Positions 39,661 through 50,688 of a DNA stretch of 64,000 nt are shown piece after piece (the stretch's first letter is position 1; the number at the start of each line of letters is the position of its first letter). Both the position numbers and the translations under genes were made by a program. The notes under the pieces are model-generated. The model was not told where the DNA came from, did no database searches, and saw nothing but the letters and a program-made list of their open reading frames with translations. The stretch lies in contig NC_014098.1 in assembly GCF_000092905.1 (NCBI RefSeq), forward strand, positions 3,286,001 through 3,350,000. Reading direction: 5' to 3'. Origin of the DNA: Kyrpidia tusciae DSM 2912 (lineage in GTDB: Bacteria > Bacillota > Bacilli > Kyrpidiales > Kyrpidiaceae).

Positions 39661-41250
39661 GTGCAGAGGTGGATCGGCGTCGTTTTGGCCCTCTTGATCG
39701 CCATGGGATCCACTTCCCTGGTGGTCAAGACCGCCGCTTATCCCGAACGCTCCTGGGTGCAATTGTCGGCAGCCGCCGCGCATTACGCGCACAGGACCTT
39801 TGCGAGCGAATGGGCCAAAGCTTTTGCCTCCCGGGAGGAGCCCGCCGCCCGGAATGTCGCTCCCGGAAAGCCGCAGACCGCAGCGCCCATCACCTATGAG
39901 ATCGAGGCCGAGTTAGACCCTGAACACCATCAGATCCGCGGCCGGGAAACCGTGCAGTGGCGGGATCCCCTGCCAAGCCCGGTCCACTTCTATCTCTATC
40001 CCTTAAATCCCGGCGGCATTCGGGTTCACGGGGTATACCGAGGTGAAAAGAGCGTCCCCTATCAGGTGCTGGGAGAACAACTGCTGGTCCAAGTCGGGCC
40101 CGGGACTCCCACCCGGCTGACCCTGGAGTTTACCACAGACATCCCCGGCGGCGGGACCCGTTACGGGGAGCGGGACGGGGTATGGATTCTCGCCTATTGG
40201 TATCCCATCCTCGCATCCCGGGATCAAACAGGTTGGATCACGCCGCCTCCGTCCAAGGGATTCGGTGAACCCTATATCGTCGACACCGCGGACTACCGGA
40301 TCACCTGGACGGCACCGAAGGGGATGACTTGGTACGCCTCTGCCCCGGCGCAAAGCGCCGCGCCCTCGGCTGACGGGACGGTCACTGTCAAGATGGACGG
40401 GCGCGCCCTGCGCCATTTTGCCCTGGTGGGGTCGGCGAGGTACCAGGACACAACCCTGACTTTGGCTGACGGCTTGACGGTCCACCTCGGCCTTCTCGCC
40501 CCGGAACACCGCGCTGCGCTTGAAGCCACGGCAACGGCGGCCTTGAACCTTTACCGCGCCCGATTTGGCCCCTTGCCGACCCAGGCGGTGGCCTTGGTGG
40601 AGACTCCGCCCGGCACCACCTTCGCCCAGGAGCTGCCAAATTTAGCACTGATCGACGTTGACCTGTGGAACGGGCAGATGCCCGAGCAGGACGCCGACCG
40701 GTGGACGGCCCACGAACTCGCCCACCTGTGGTGGTATAGCGCCGTGGGCGATTACGAAGGGCTGACGCCGTGGATGGATGAAGGGCTGGCGGATTACAGC
40801 TCCTATCTCTATGAAGAAAGCCGATACGGCCCGGAAGCGTACGAAGCGGCCATGAATCGCCTGACGAGTTGGTTCCGGGAAGGTCGGTCTTATTCGCCGG
40901 GCCACCCGGGCGTTGCCCTTCCCACCCGGGACCTCGGGGCAACGGAGCGGCCCTATGAAGATTTTGACACCGAATGGCAGTATTACTTCCTCGAATATCT
41001 CCGCCCCGTCCTCATGTACCGGGATCTGCGCCAGGCCATGGGGGACGACCGGTTTTTCTCCTGGCTGCAAACCCTCTACCGGCAACACGCGGGCGCGGTC
41101 CTCACCGCGGATCGGTGGCGGGACAGCCTACAGCAGGCCGACCCCGCAGCCCTGGAGCGGGCAAACTTGTGGCTCGACGCCCCTTATCGCACTGTCCTTC
41201 GCCATCTGGATCCGGGCGGCCATCTGCATCTTGCGGACGAGACACCGTGA
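39661..41250 (+). CDS. Exported M1-type (gluzincin) metallopeptidase
   Basis: A 529-residue protein with an N-terminal signal or anchor helix (RWIGVVLALLIAMGSTS). An N-terminal beta-rich domain (YEIEAELDPEHHQIRGRETV) resembles the M1 aminopeptidase saddle. The zinc site is HELAHLWW followed by the third ligand Glu in WMDEGLADYSS, i.e. HExxH-(18)-E. Start chosen at GTG 39661 with GGAGGT seven bases upstream; about 114 codons upstream are open but lie opposite glpX. No GAMEN motif is seen, so aminopeptidase specificity is uncertain. Confidence 0.82.
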   Translation: MQRWIGVVLALLIAMGSTSLVVKTAAYPERSWVQLSAAAAHYAHRTFASEWAKAFASREEPAARNVAPGKPQTAAPITYEIEAELDPEHHQIRGRETVQWRDPLPSPVHFYLYPLNPGGIRVHGVYRGEKSVPYQVLGEQLLVQVGPGTPTRLTLEFTTDIPGGGTRYGERDGVWILAYWYPILASRDQTGWITPPPSKGFGEPYIVDTADYRITWTAPKGMTWYASAPAQSAAPSADGTVTVKMDGRALRHFALVGSARYQDTTLTLADGLTVHLGLLAPEHRAALEATATAALNLYRARFGPLPTQAVALVETPPGTTFAQELPNLALIDVDLWNGQMPEQDADRWTAHELAHLWWYSAVGDYEGLTPWMDEGLADYSSYLYEESRYGPEAYEAAMNRLTSWFREGRSYSPGHPGVALPTRDLGATERPYEDFDTEWQYYFLEYLRPVLMYRDLRQAMGDDRFFSWLQTLYRQHAGAVLTADRWRDSLQQADPAALERANLWLDAPYRTVLRHLDPGGHLHLADETP

Positions 41251-41288
41251 AACACCGTCGGCCGGCGGTCGAGTCTCCGGGCGATCGC

Positions 41289-42434
41289 TTACACCGCGAT
41301 ATCCTGTTCGATTTTCCATGTAAAATATCGGGTTAACAAGGAGACGGCAATGTCGATGGCCCGTTCATCGGGGTTCATGCCGGCGCTGTGCAGCCCCTCG
41401 GGGCTGTCGACGCCGAGCCAAAACATAAACCCGGGAATCGTTTCGAGAAAATACCCGAAATCTTCGCCCGTCATGGCGGGCTCGCAGGTTATGACCTTCA
41501 CCCCGCCTTCCCGGGCGGCCCAATCCATGAACTCCCGGGTCAAATCCGGCGTGTTGTACACCTGCCGGTAGTTCGCCCCGTAATCGATGGTCGCCCGACA
41601 GGAGAACCCCTCTTCAATCCCCCGGACCAGCGCCTCAATCCGCCCTTTCATCCGGGAGAGGGACTCGGTGGAAAGCGCCCGGATCGTCCCCTCCAGGCGC
41701 GCCCGCTCGGCGATGATGTTCTGCTTCGTCCCGGCCTCCATCCTCCCGATGGTCACAACCCCCGCATCCAGGGGGTTGAGGTTCCGGGCCACCACGGTCT
41801 GCAGTTGAACGAGCAGATGGGCGGCCGCCACCGCCATATCTTTTGCCCGGTGGGGAAAGGCCGCGTGGCCGCCCTGGCCGATGAGGTCGATAAACAGCTC
41901 AGAGGTGCCCGCGAACAGCGTCCCTTCCCGCAGCGCGATAGTCCCCACGGGATACTCCGGCGCCACGTGAAGGGCGATGATCCAGTCGGGCGTCCACCGC
42001 GAAAACTCCGGACTTTCCCGCATGGGCCGGGCACCTCCCGGCCCCTCCTCGGCAGGTTGGAACACCACCACCAGATCGTCCCGCACAGGGTGGTGTACGA
42101 AGTGTTCCACCACTCCCAAGGCCACGGTCATGTGGACATCGTGGCCGCAGGCGTGCATATAACCGGGACGCTCAGAACGAAAAGCCAGGCCCGTAGCCTC
42201 CTCCACCGGAAGCCCGTCCATGTCCGCCCGGTAGCCAACCACCCGCCTGGGGGCCGTGCCCTTGATCCGCACCAACACGCCGGTGCGCCACGTCTTTACG
42301 TCGATACGGGATGCGGGCAGCCGGGCGAGGACATCGAGGATATAACGCTGGGTTTCAAACTCCTGAAATCCGGGCTCGGGAATGCGGTGCAGATCCCGGC
42401 GGATCGCCTGCAGGTCGAGAGCCCCCGGGGTCAC
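41289..42434 (-). CDS. dapL: N-acetyldiaminopimelate deacetylase
   Basis: A 381-residue M20 family amidohydrolase of the acetylase branch of lysine/diaminopimelate synthesis. Metal residues occur in [27 protein letters not shown] and the C-terminal [14 protein letters not shown]. The start overlaps the dapH stop by four bases, which separates it from other M20 peptidases. (Bacillus name ykuR.). Confidence 0.92.
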   Translation of the reverse strand: MTPGALDLQAIRRDLHRIPEPGFQEFETQRYILDVLARLPASRIDVKTWRTGVLVRIKGTAPRRVVGYRADMDGLPVEEATGLAFRSERPGYMHACGHDVHMTVALGVVEHFVHHPVRDDLVVVFQPAEEGPGGARPMRESPEFSRWTPDWIIALHVAPEYPVGTIALREGTLFAGTSELFIDLIGQGGHAAFPHRAKDMAVAAAHLLVQLQTVVARNLNPLDAGVVTIGRMEAGTKQNIIAERARLEGTIRALSTESLSRMKGRIEALVRGIEEGFSCRATIDYGANYRQVYNTPDLTREFMDWAAREGGVKVITCEPAMTGEDFGYFLETIPGFMFWLGVDSPEGLHSAGMNPDERAIDIAVSLLTRYFTWKIEQDIAV

Positions 42435-43132
42435 AGTTGCCGCAGCTCCTGCTTAATCTCCGTTTTCGCCCGGGTTTGTTCGTCGATCTGCTTGATGACC
42501 CGGGCCGGAGTCCCCGCCACCACCGTGTGGGGCGGAACGTCTTCGATCACCACCGCGCCGGCCGCCACCACCGCGCCCCGGCCCACCCGGATCCCTTCCA
42601 GAATCACGGCGTTCGCCCCGACCACGACATCATCCTCCACCACCACGGGCTTGGCGGATGGAGGTTCCACCACCCCGGCGATGACGGCACCGGCGCCGAT
42701 GTGGCAGTTCTTTCCGATGATCCCTCGACCGCCCACCACGGCGTTCATGTCGATCATCGTACCCTCCCCGATGACCGCCCCAATGTTGATCACCGCCCCC
42801 ATCATGATCACGGCTCGCTCCCCGATCTCCACCCGGTCCCGAATGATGGCTCCGGGCTCGATCCGCGCCTGGAGCCCCTTGGTGTCAAGGAGGGGAATCG
42901 CAGAATTCCGCCGATCACTTTCCACCACCCAATCGGTGATGCGATCCTGGTGAGCCGCAAGAACCTCTCGAAGCTCGTCCCATTCCCCGAACACCACACC
43001 GACGTCTCCGGAGATGAACGCTTTCGCCTCCGGCCCGAAATCGATTCCATCCAGCCGGCCTTTGAGGTAGACTTTGACCGGCGTGCGTTTTTTACTGTTC
43101 TGGATAAACGCGATGATTTCCTTCGCGTCCAT
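42431..43132 (-). CDS. dapH: Tetrahydrodipicolinate N-acetyltransferase
   Basis: A 233-residue enzyme acetylating tetrahydrodipicolinate. N-terminal ACT-like domain ([23 protein letters not shown] split by helices) then a left-handed beta-helix of hexapeptide repeats ([29 protein letters not shown] in part, [22 protein letters not shown]). The ATG follows GAGTGAGCGGAA, 6 bases after the upstream membrane-protein gene. Confidence 0.94.
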   Translation of the reverse strand: MDAKEIIAFIQNSKKRTPVKVYLKGRLDGIDFGPEAKAFISGDVGVVFGEWDELREVLAAHQDRITDWVVESDRRNSAIPLLDTKGLQARIEPGAIIRDRVEIGERAVIMMGAVINIGAVIGEGTMIDMNAVVGGRGIIGKNCHIGAGAVIAGVVEPPSAKPVVVEDDVVVGANAVILEGIRVGRGAVVAAGAVVIEDVPPHTVVAGTPARVIKQIDEQTRAKTEIKQELRQL

Positions 43133-43138
43133 TTCCGC

Positions 43139-43828
43139 TCACTCTCCTTTACCCTCGGGTCGATCCTTCCGGGGTGCAGACCCCGCTCCCATGACCCCGA
43201 GCCAAATGAGGAGGATTCCGGCCAGTTCGCTGATCGGCAGGAGCGCCGGGTGCCCGGTCTTGGCCGCCGATCCCGCGGCACTGAGGATGACCGCCCCGAG
43301 GGCGATCAAAAGCCCCGAAGGCTGCCGGGTTTTCCACCAGGACCACAGGGGGCCGACAATCAGGATCACTCCTCCCACCATGGACAAAAGCAAGGGATAC
43401 CAATTCCGGATCGCTCCGGGCATGGCCTGCCCGCCGATGGCAGTTCCCGCCCCGCGGAATCTGGTCATATCCAGGGGGCCTAAGCTGATAAGATGCACCA
43501 GAAAAACCAGAGACACCCCCAACACATATCCGGTGAAGGCCCGCCGAGCCCACCCCCGGCGGCCCTTTCCGAGCAGATCCACCTCGCCCGCCGCCATAGC
43601 CGCCACCAGCACCAAAGCGGCATAATAGTAAACTTTATAAATCGGAGAAGTCCATCCCCACACCAAGGCGTACCCTTCAGTAAAGGCCGCCGCGGTGTAG
43701 AGAAGGAACGAAGCGGCCCACCAAAAATGGTGGGCGCCGCCCCGTTCCGCCCACCGTTTGATCATCGAACCGGCGAGGCCCAGCGACACCACCGCTGCGG
43801 CCCACGCCACCCCTGCGGTGATCGGCAC
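43139..43828 (-). CDS. Seven-helix membrane protein of unknown function
   Basis: A 229-residue protein with about seven membrane helices (ITAGVAWAAAVVSLGLAGSM, then FWWAASFLLYTAAAF, YKVYYYAALVLVAAM and so on) and a charged C-terminus (RKDRPEGKGE). I place the start at GTG 43828 because AAAGGAGG lies eight bases upstream; an ATG at 43864 has no good site. It precedes dapH by 6 bases, so is co-transcribed with lysine genes. No family was recognised. Confidence 0.65.
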   Translation of the reverse strand: MPITAGVAWAAAVVSLGLAGSMIKRWAERGGAHHFWWAASFLLYTAAAFTEGYALVWGWTSPIYKVYYYAALVLVAAMAAGEVDLLGKGRRGWARRAFTGYVLGVSLVFLVHLISLGPLDMTRFRGAGTAIGGQAMPGAIRNWYPLLLSMVGGVILIVGPLWSWWKTRQPSGLLIALGAVILSAAGSAAKTGHPALLPISELAGILLIWLGVMGAGSAPRKDRPEGKGE

Positions 43829-43944
43829 CACCGCCGCCTCCTTTGTGCTGATGTTCTCGATCATCGGCGAAGACTCAGACCTGTACCTGAGGCGGAGGAA
43901 GCCCCGCCGCACGTTGTGGCAGGGCCCGGGGAGTCGGCCGGGGC

Positions 43945-44592
43945 TCAAGGAGTGGGCCGGTTCCCCCAGTCAGCCAGGAATCGCTCAATTCCCAGATCGG
44001 TCAGCGGATGTTTGACCATCTGCTCAAGCACGGCAAAGGGGGCCGTCGCAATGTGAGCCCCGGCCAGGGCGGCCCGGGTCACATGCATGGGATGCCGAAT
44101 GCTGGCGGCGATGATCTGCGTATCCAGGCCGTGAATCCGGAAAATCTCCGCCACCTCCCGGATCAGGGCGATTCCGTCGTACCCGATATCGTCCAGCCGG
44201 CCCACGAAAGGGCTCACGTAGGACGCCCCGGCCCGGGCGGCCAGAAGGGCCTGGTTGGTGGAGAAAACCAGGGTCACATTCGTCCGAATCCCTTCTTTGG
44301 CAAAGGCGTGGGCAGCTTTCAAACCTTCCGCGGTCATCGGCACCTTGATGACGATGTTCGGGGCCACAGCCGCTAGTTTCCGCCCTTCCTCCAGCATGCC
44401 CTCGGCATCCAGGGAGAGAACCTCCGCACTGATCGGGCCGGCCACCAGCCCGGCGATTTCAACCAGAGTTTCGACAAAATCCCGGCCTTCTTTGGCGATG
44501 AGGCTGGGATTGGTGGTCACCCCGGACACCGCCCCCCAGGCGCTGACCCTGCGGATCTCGTCGACATTGGCACTGTCGATAAACAGCTGCAC
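43945..44592 (-). CDS. tal: Transaldolase (short form, YwjH/TalC type)
   Basis: A 215-residue class I aldolase-fold enzyme. N-terminus [16 protein letters not shown] and [13 protein letters not shown], Schiff-base lysine in NIVIKVPMT, and [12 protein letters not shown]. Short proteins of this family act as transaldolase in Bacillus, or as fructose-6-phosphate aldolase in E. coli; the context next to fbaA and glpX fits the pentose phosphate/gluconeogenic role. Confidence 0.94.
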   Translation of the reverse strand: MQLFIDSANVDEIRRVSAWGAVSGVTTNPSLIAKEGRDFVETLVEIAGLVAGPISAEVLSLDAEGMLEEGRKLAAVAPNIVIKVPMTAEGLKAAHAFAKEGIRTNVTLVFSTNQALLAARAGASYVSPFVGRLDDIGYDGIALIREVAEIFRIHGLDTQIIAASIRHPMHVTRAALAGAHIATAPFAVLEQMVKHPLTDLGIERFLADWGNRPTP

Positions 44593-44637
44593 CCGAATCC
44601 CCCCTGTACAATGGGCGGCATCGCATCGCCTCGGCGA

Positions 44638-45492
44638 CTACGCTTTGCCGTTGCTTCCGAACAGGCGAATCTTCGCCTTGACCGTCTCCTTAATGGCTTG
44701 ACGGGCGGGCCCCAGGTACTTGCGCGGATCGTAGACTTCCCGGTCCGCGGCAAAAATCTCCCGAACCTTGGCCGTAAAGGCTTCCTGGTTCTCGGTGTTC
44801 ACGTTGATCTTGGCGACCCCGAGGCTGATCGCTTTCCGAATATCCTCGTCGGGAATCCCGGAACCTCCATGGAGGACAAGGGGCAGTTTGCACAGGTCCC
44901 GAACAGTGGCCAAACGGTCAAAATCCAGCTGGGGCTTGCCTTTGTACCGGCCATGAGCCGATCCGATGGCCGGCGCCAAGGCGTCGATTCCCGTCTCCTC
45001 CACCAGCCGCTTCGCTTCTTCGGGGCGCACCAAACTCGCCTCCCGCTCGTCGACGGTGAGCTCGTCTTCCGTACCGCCGATCCGCCCTAACTCCCCTTCC
45101 ACCGACACTCCTAACACTTTACAGGCATCCACAACCTGCTTGGTCAGGCGAATATTCTCCTCCAAGGGATGATGAGAGCCATCGATCATGATGGAGGACC
45201 ATCCCCGGCGCAAACACTTCAGTACCCACTCGTAGGAACTGCCGTGATCGAGGTGAAGCACCACCGGAACCGTGGCATTGCGGGCAGCCGTCAGGGCGAT
45301 GGCCGCCGTGTAGTCGATGCCCATGTACTTGATGGCCCCTTCACTGGTTCCCAAGATCACCGGAGACCGCTCCTCTTCGGCGGCCTCCATAATCGCCTGG
45401 GTGAACTCCAGGTTGTTGATGTTGAACTGGCCCACCGCGTACCCGTTGCGAAACGCGTCGTCCAGCACTTCTTTCAATGTGGCCAGCGGCAC
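44638..45492 (-). CDS. fbaA: Fructose-bisphosphate aldolase class II
   Basis: A 284-residue zinc aldolase. The zinc histidines lie in VVLHLDHGSSYEWV, GSAHGRYKG and LHGGSGIPDEDI; GQFNINNLE is the N-terminal signature. The GTG at 45492 (VPLATLKEVLDDAF) with GGGAGGGATG upstream gives the Bacillus length; 16 upstream codons are ignored. Confidence 0.96.
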   Translation of the reverse strand: MPLATLKEVLDDAFRNGYAVGQFNINNLEFTQAIMEAAEEERSPVILGTSEGAIKYMGIDYTAAIALTAARNATVPVVLHLDHGSSYEWVLKCLRRGWSSIMIDGSHHPLEENIRLTKQVVDACKVLGVSVEGELGRIGGTEDELTVDEREASLVRPEEAKRLVEETGIDALAPAIGSAHGRYKGKPQLDFDRLATVRDLCKLPLVLHGGSGIPDEDIRKAISLGVAKINVNTENQEAFTAKVREIFAADREVYDPRKYLGPARQAIKETVKAKIRLFGSNGKA

Positions 45493-45554
45493 CCAACATC
45501 CCTCCCACTGTAAAATATCGTCCAATCCATCGGCTGCCATGCCCGTTCCTTGCC

Positions 45555-45584
45555 ATTATATCACGGGTTTTTTTCACCTGTCGC
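45555..45584 (-). promoter_or_regulatory. Sigma-A promoter of fbaA-tal
   Basis: GCGACA (45584-45579), 18 bases and a perfect TATAAT (45560-45555) on the minus strand, about 63 bases before fbaA. Confidence 0.65.
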
Positions 45585-45624
45585 GTCTGGGCGACCCCGG
45601 CGCCGACGTATGTAGGGACGACCT

Positions 45625-45987
45625 TCAGTTCAACTGATCCCTGATCACCTGCCGGATTACTTCGATGTCGAAGGGTTTGGTGAAATGCGCCACCACCCCC
45701 AACTCATCCGCCTCTCTCACCAAGTCGAGTTCGCCGTACGCTGTCATCATGATGACCTTCACCGCCGGGTCGATGTCGCGGATGTGGCGCAGGATCTCCA
45801 GTCCATCCATCCCCGGAATCTTCATATCGAGGAGGATCAGATCCGGCCGCTCATCTTGAACAATTTGCAAAGCTCCTGGTCCATTCGCCGCTTGATAAAT
45901 GCTGTAGCCGTCTTGTTCCAACAATTCTTTCAACAGTACTCGGATCCCGAATTGGTCGTCCACAACCAAGATTTTCTTTGAAGACAC
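45625..45987 (-). CDS. spo0F: Sporulation phosphorelay response regulator Spo0F
   Basis: A 120-residue stand-alone receiver domain: VVDDQFGIRVLLKELL, phosphoacceptor Asp in LILLDMKIPGMDGLE, then MTAYGELDL and TKPFDIEVI. It has no output domain. It passes phosphate from sporulation kinases to Spo0B. GTG 45987 follows GGGGGAAAGGCC. Location between fbaA and pyrG is the Bacillus spo0F locus. A sigma-H-type promoter precedes it. Confidence 0.94.
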   Translation of the reverse strand: MSSKKILVVDDQFGIRVLLKELLEQDGYSIYQAANGPGALQIVQDERPDLILLDMKIPGMDGLEILRHIRDIDPAVKVIMMTAYGELDLVREADELGVVAHFTKPFDIEVIRQVIRDQLN

Positions 45988-46025
45988 GGCCTTTCCCCCT
46001 TTCGACATCTCCCTGCTGGTCAATA

Positions 46026-46052
46026 TTTCGCTTCTCAAGTGTAAAATCCTTC
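46026..46052 (-). promoter_or_regulatory. Sigma-H-type promoter of spo0F
   Basis: GAAGGATTT (46052-46044), 11 bases and AGCGAAA (46032-46026) on the minus strand. The first fits R-N-A-G-G-A-W-W-W fully, the second R-N-N-G-A-A-T in six of seven positions. Bacillus spo0F is known to use sigma-H. Confidence 0.65.
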
Positions 46053-46126
46053 ATGACACGATTCGACATCACATCTCTTTTTTCGACAATCCCGTTAAGT
46101 GAAGAAAATTCCAAATCAATCGTCCG

Positions 46127-46161
46127 AATAAAATATCCCCCTCCCGTTTTGGGAAGGGGAT
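46127..46161 (-). terminator. Intrinsic terminator of pyrG
   Basis: Minus-strand ATCCCCTTCCC pairs with GGGAGGGGGAT (one mismatch) and is followed by ATTTTATT. It lies 16 bases after the pyrG stop. Confidence 0.8.
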
Positions 46162-46176
46162 AGGAGTTCGGCGGGC

Positions 46177-47814
<1,638 letters not shown>

Positions 47815-47842
47815 TCATCCTCCCAGGCCGCACGGCACAGAG

Positions 47843-47865
47843 AAAAAGCCTGATTTGCATCAGGC
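47843..47865 (-). terminator. Intrinsic terminator in the pyrG leader
   Basis: Minus-strand stem GCCTGAT / ATCAGGC with a GCAA loop followed by TTTTTCTC. It lies 32 bases before the pyrG start, leaving no room for another promoter, so pyrG transcription must cross it. It may also end rpoE transcripts. Confidence 0.85.
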
Positions 47866-47882
47866 GTCGTCTCAACCGTTTC

Positions 47883-47924
47883 CCATACTTTACGTATGGT
47901 ATCCTCTCGCCCCCGCAGCGTCAA
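47883..47924 (-). promoter_or_regulatory. Promoter of pyrG with palindrome over the start region
   Basis: TTGACG (47924-47919), 17 bases and TACCAT (47901-47896) on the minus strand. A CCATAC / GTATGG inverted repeat (47899-47883) spans the -10 and the likely start site. It may be an operator or an RNA hairpin. Confidence 0.6.
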
Positions 47925-47941
47925 GTGAAATCGGGCGAAAT

Positions 47942-48445
47942 TCAATAATCGTCCTCGCTGTCTTCAAAGTCCAAGTCATCACTGTCGTCGATCTCGCCGT
48001 CATCGGGTTCCAAATCATCCAGTTCCTCGAACTCGTCCACATCTTCCTCGTCCGGGACCTCATCTTCGGATTCCTCATCCTCGACTTCGTCGATCTCCAC
48101 CAGTTCGAGTTCTTCGTCCTCTTCTTCCTCGTCGTCCACGACCGCGGCGGCCTTCTTGCCAAGGCTGCGGTCTGCGGTCTTATCGGTGGGGTACCAGCGT
48201 TTTAATCCCCAAACGTTTTCGCCCAAGTGGATAAACCGCCCGTCCACGTTGATGTCCGTGAACAAGCGGGCAATGACCTCATCCAGTTCCTCGTCGGAGA
48301 GGCCCTTCAATTGCGCCACGTCGGCCAACAAGTCGCGGTAGTGAGCCGGCGTGCCCCCTTCCCGCAAAACTTCGTACGCCAAGTCAACGAACGACGCTTC
48401 TTCCAGACGTTCGGGATCCCATCCTGCTACGGCTTCCCCCGCCAT
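47942..48445 (-). CDS. rpoE: DNA-directed RNA polymerase delta subunit
   Basis: A 167-residue Gram-positive-specific subunit. An N-terminal winged-helix (HARE-HTH) domain (residues about 15-90: SFVDLAYEVLREGGTPAHYRDLL) is followed by a very acidic tail of Asp/Glu runs (VDDEEEEDEELELVEIDEVE in part). It competes with RNA for polymerase and promotes recycling. Order rpoE-pyrG is as in Bacillus. Confidence 0.95.
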   Translation of the reverse strand: MAGEAVAGWDPERLEEASFVDLAYEVLREGGTPAHYRDLLADVAQLKGLSDEELDEVIARLFTDINVDGRFIHLGENVWGLKRWYPTDKTADRSLGKKAAAVVDDEEEEDEELELVEIDEVEDEESEDEVPDEEDVDEFEELDDLEPDDGEIDDSDDLDFEDSEDDY

Positions 48446-48521
48446 CGGCGATCCCCCTTTCCCATCGGAACTCTTGTAACCGAATGCGGCGATTGGAACG
48501 GTTCACTGCATACAGAAGGAA

Positions 48522-48551
48522 ATTATAACACACCGCCCTCCGCCCTGCCAG
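48522..48551 (-). promoter_or_regulatory. Promoter of rpoE inside the end of meaB
   Basis: CTGGCA (48551-48546), 18 bases and a perfect TATAAT (48527-48522) on the minus strand, overlapping the meaB stop and about 77 bases before rpoE. Confidence 0.6.
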
Positions 48552-49503
48552 CGGAAAAGTCCACGGAATGAACAATCTCGTCCACCACGCCCTCGAGGCC
48601 CCGCTTCCCGTCTGCCACCTCTTCCAAAACCCTTTCCCAATCCGGCCGCGCCGCCTTCCATTGTAGGAAAGCCCTCTGAACCCGGGCTTGCACTTGGTCC
48701 CACACAGCGTCTTCCAGGCGCCGCAACCGCCGTTTTCGGCCTTCCCCGCTCTCTTCCAGATAAGTCCGGTGGCGAAGGATTTGTTCCCACAGGTCCTCCA
48801 GCCCCCGTCCTTCCGATGCCGAAGCGGCGAGCACCGGGGGCCGCCACCCCCCGCGATGGGCTAGGTCCACCATGTAGCGAATGAGGCGGACCGTCCGATC
48901 GGCCCCGGGGAGGTCGGCCTTATTGACTACGAAAATGTCGGCAATCTCCATGATCCCCGCCTTGAGCATCTGAACCTGGTCCCCGCCCGCCGGGCTCAGT
49001 GCGAGAATGACCGTGTCCACCGCATGAACCACGTCCAGTTCAGACTGCCCGACCCCCACGGTCTCGGCGATGACCACATCGTAACCGGCAGCATCAAGAA
49101 GATCCAGTACATCTTTCGTTGATCGGGCCAATCCCCCGAGGCGGCCCCGGGTGCCCATGCTTCGGATAAAAACCCCCGGATCCAAGGCATGATCCACCAT
49201 TCGAACCCGATCTCCCAGCAGGGCCCCTCCGGTAAACGGACTGGTGGGATCCACCGCCACCACCCCGACCCGATGACCCGACCCCCGCAACACCCGGATC
49301 AAGCGGTCGGTGAGTGAACTTTTCCCCACCCCCGGGGGCCCCGTCAAACCGATTCTGTACGCTCCCCCGGCCACCGGGCGGAGGGCGTTCAGAAGCGCCG
49401 CGGCCTCGGGAGCCTCATCCTCCACCCACGTGATCGCCCGGGCGATGGCCCGGGGATCCCCGGACCGAATCCGTTCAACCCATCGCTCCACACTTTGCGG
49501 CAC
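48523..49503 (-). CDS. meaB: MeaB/ArgK-type GTPase (methylmalonyl-CoA mutase chaperone)
   Basis: A 326-residue G3E-family GTPase. Walker A GLTGPPGVGKSSLTDRL, then VVAVDPTSPFTGGALLGDRVRM, the switch region ETVGVGQSELDVVH and NKADLPGADRT. MeaB proteins load and protect B12-dependent acyl-CoA mutases. No mutase gene is visible in the window. The GTG at 49503 is preferred for GAGGGG eight bases upstream. It follows two acyl-CoA dehydrogenase genes and overlaps neither a mutase nor its small subunit. Confidence 0.92.
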   Translation of the reverse strand: MPQSVERWVERIRSGDPRAIARAITWVEDEAPEAAALLNALRPVAGGAYRIGLTGPPGVGKSSLTDRLIRVLRGSGHRVGVVAVDPTSPFTGGALLGDRVRMVDHALDPGVFIRSMGTRGRLGGLARSTKDVLDLLDAAGYDVVIAETVGVGQSELDVVHAVDTVILALSPAGGDQVQMLKAGIMEIADIFVVNKADLPGADRTVRLIRYMVDLAHRGGWRPPVLAASASEGRGLEDLWEQILRHRTYLEESGEGRKRRLRRLEDAVWDQVQARVQRAFLQWKAARPDWERVLEEVADGKRGLEGVVDEIVHSVDFSAGRAEGGVL

Positions 49504-49526
49504 CTTGGACACCCCTCGCCCCGAAC

Positions 49527-50669
49527 TCAATCCCGCAACAGTTCCCTGGCCACCACCATGCGCTGAACCTCGTTGGTCCCCTCGTAGATCTGAGTGATCT
49601 TCGCGTCCCGCATAAACCGTTCCACGGGATATTCGCGGATATACCCGTACCCGCCGAAGATCTGGACCGCCTCGGTGGTCACGTACATGGCCGTATCGGA
49701 GGCGTACATTTTCGCCATCGCCGAGGCCTTGCCGTAGGGCAGCCCCCGATCCTCCAGCCAGGCCGCCTGATAGGTCAGCAGCCGCGCCGCCTCCACCCGG
49801 GTAGCCATATCGGCCAGTTTAAACTGAATCGCCTGAAACTGTCCGATGGACTTGCCGAACTGCTCCCGTTCTTTCGCATGAGCCACCGCGGCCTCCAAGG
49901 CACCTTGAGCAATCCCCACCGCCTGGGCGGCGATTCCGTTTCTCCCACCATCCAGGGTCATCATGGCGATCTTGAATCCGAACCCTTCTTCGCCCAGCCG
50001 GTTCTCCGCCGGGACGATGCAATTATCAAACACCAACTCCATCGTTGGAGAGGACCTTAGGCCCATTTTCTTTTCTTTTTTGCCAAAATGAAACCCGGGC
50101 ATCCCCTTTTCTAGGATAAATGCCGAAATTCCCCGGTGGCGCTTTTCCCGGTCGGTGGTGGCAAATACCACGTAGATATCCGCTTCCCCACCGTTGGTGA
50201 TGAAAATTTTGCTCCCGTTCAGTACGTAGTGATCTCCTTCGCGAACGGCCGTGGTCCGCAAATTGGCCGCATCGGTGCCCGCTCCGGGTTCGGTCAACCC
50301 ATAGGCCCCGATCTTCGTCCCTTCAGCCAGGGGGCGCAGATACTTCCGCTTTTGCTCCTCCGTCCCAAAGCGATAGATGGGCCACGAAGCCAAACTGGTG
50401 TGCGCCGAGATGGTCACCCCGGCCGACGCATCTACCCGAGACAGCTCCTCAACGGTAATCACGTAGGTCAACATGTCGAGACCGGCGCCGCCGTACTCCT
50501 CCGGCCAGGGGATACCCGCCAATCCCAACTCCGCCATCTTGTCAAAAATCCCTCGATCAAAGCTCTCCTGTTCATCCCGTTCCGCCGCCCCGGGTGCCAC
50601 CACTTCCTCGGCAAAGGCCCGGACTGCTTCCCTCATCTGTTCTTGTTCCTTGGTCAGAACAAACTCCAT
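49527..50669 (-). CDS. Acyl-CoA dehydrogenase (AcdA-like)
   Basis: A 380-residue FAD enzyme oxidising acyl-CoA to enoyl-CoA and passing electrons to ETF. FAD/substrate motifs: [34 protein letters not shown] and, near the end, the catalytic Glu in [13 protein letters not shown]. Its place before rpoE matches Bacillus acdA. 24 bases separate it from meaB. Confidence 0.95.
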   Translation of the reverse strand: MEFVLTKEQEQMREAVRAFAEEVVAPGAAERDEQESFDRGIFDKMAELGLAGIPWPEEYGGAGLDMLTYVITVEELSRVDASAGVTISAHTSLASWPIYRFGTEEQKRKYLRPLAEGTKIGAYGLTEPGAGTDAANLRTTAVREGDHYVLNGSKIFITNGGEADIYVVFATTDREKRHRGISAFILEKGMPGFHFGKKEKKMGLRSSPTMELVFDNCIVPAENRLGEEGFGFKIAMMTLDGGRNGIAAQAVGIAQGALEAAVAHAKEREQFGKSIGQFQAIQFKLADMATRVEAARLLTYQAAWLEDRGLPYGKASAMAKMYASDTAMYVTTEAVQIFGGYGYIREYPVERFMRDAKITQIYEGTNEVQRMVVARELLRD

Positions 50670-50688
50670 CTCTCCATCCCCCTTGCGA

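Noticed and set aside
47876-47895. Poly-G reiteration start signal of pyrG attenuation
   Set aside because: The first GGG is 11-13 bases past the -10, too far to be the initiating bases, so the Bacillus mechanism is not supported here.
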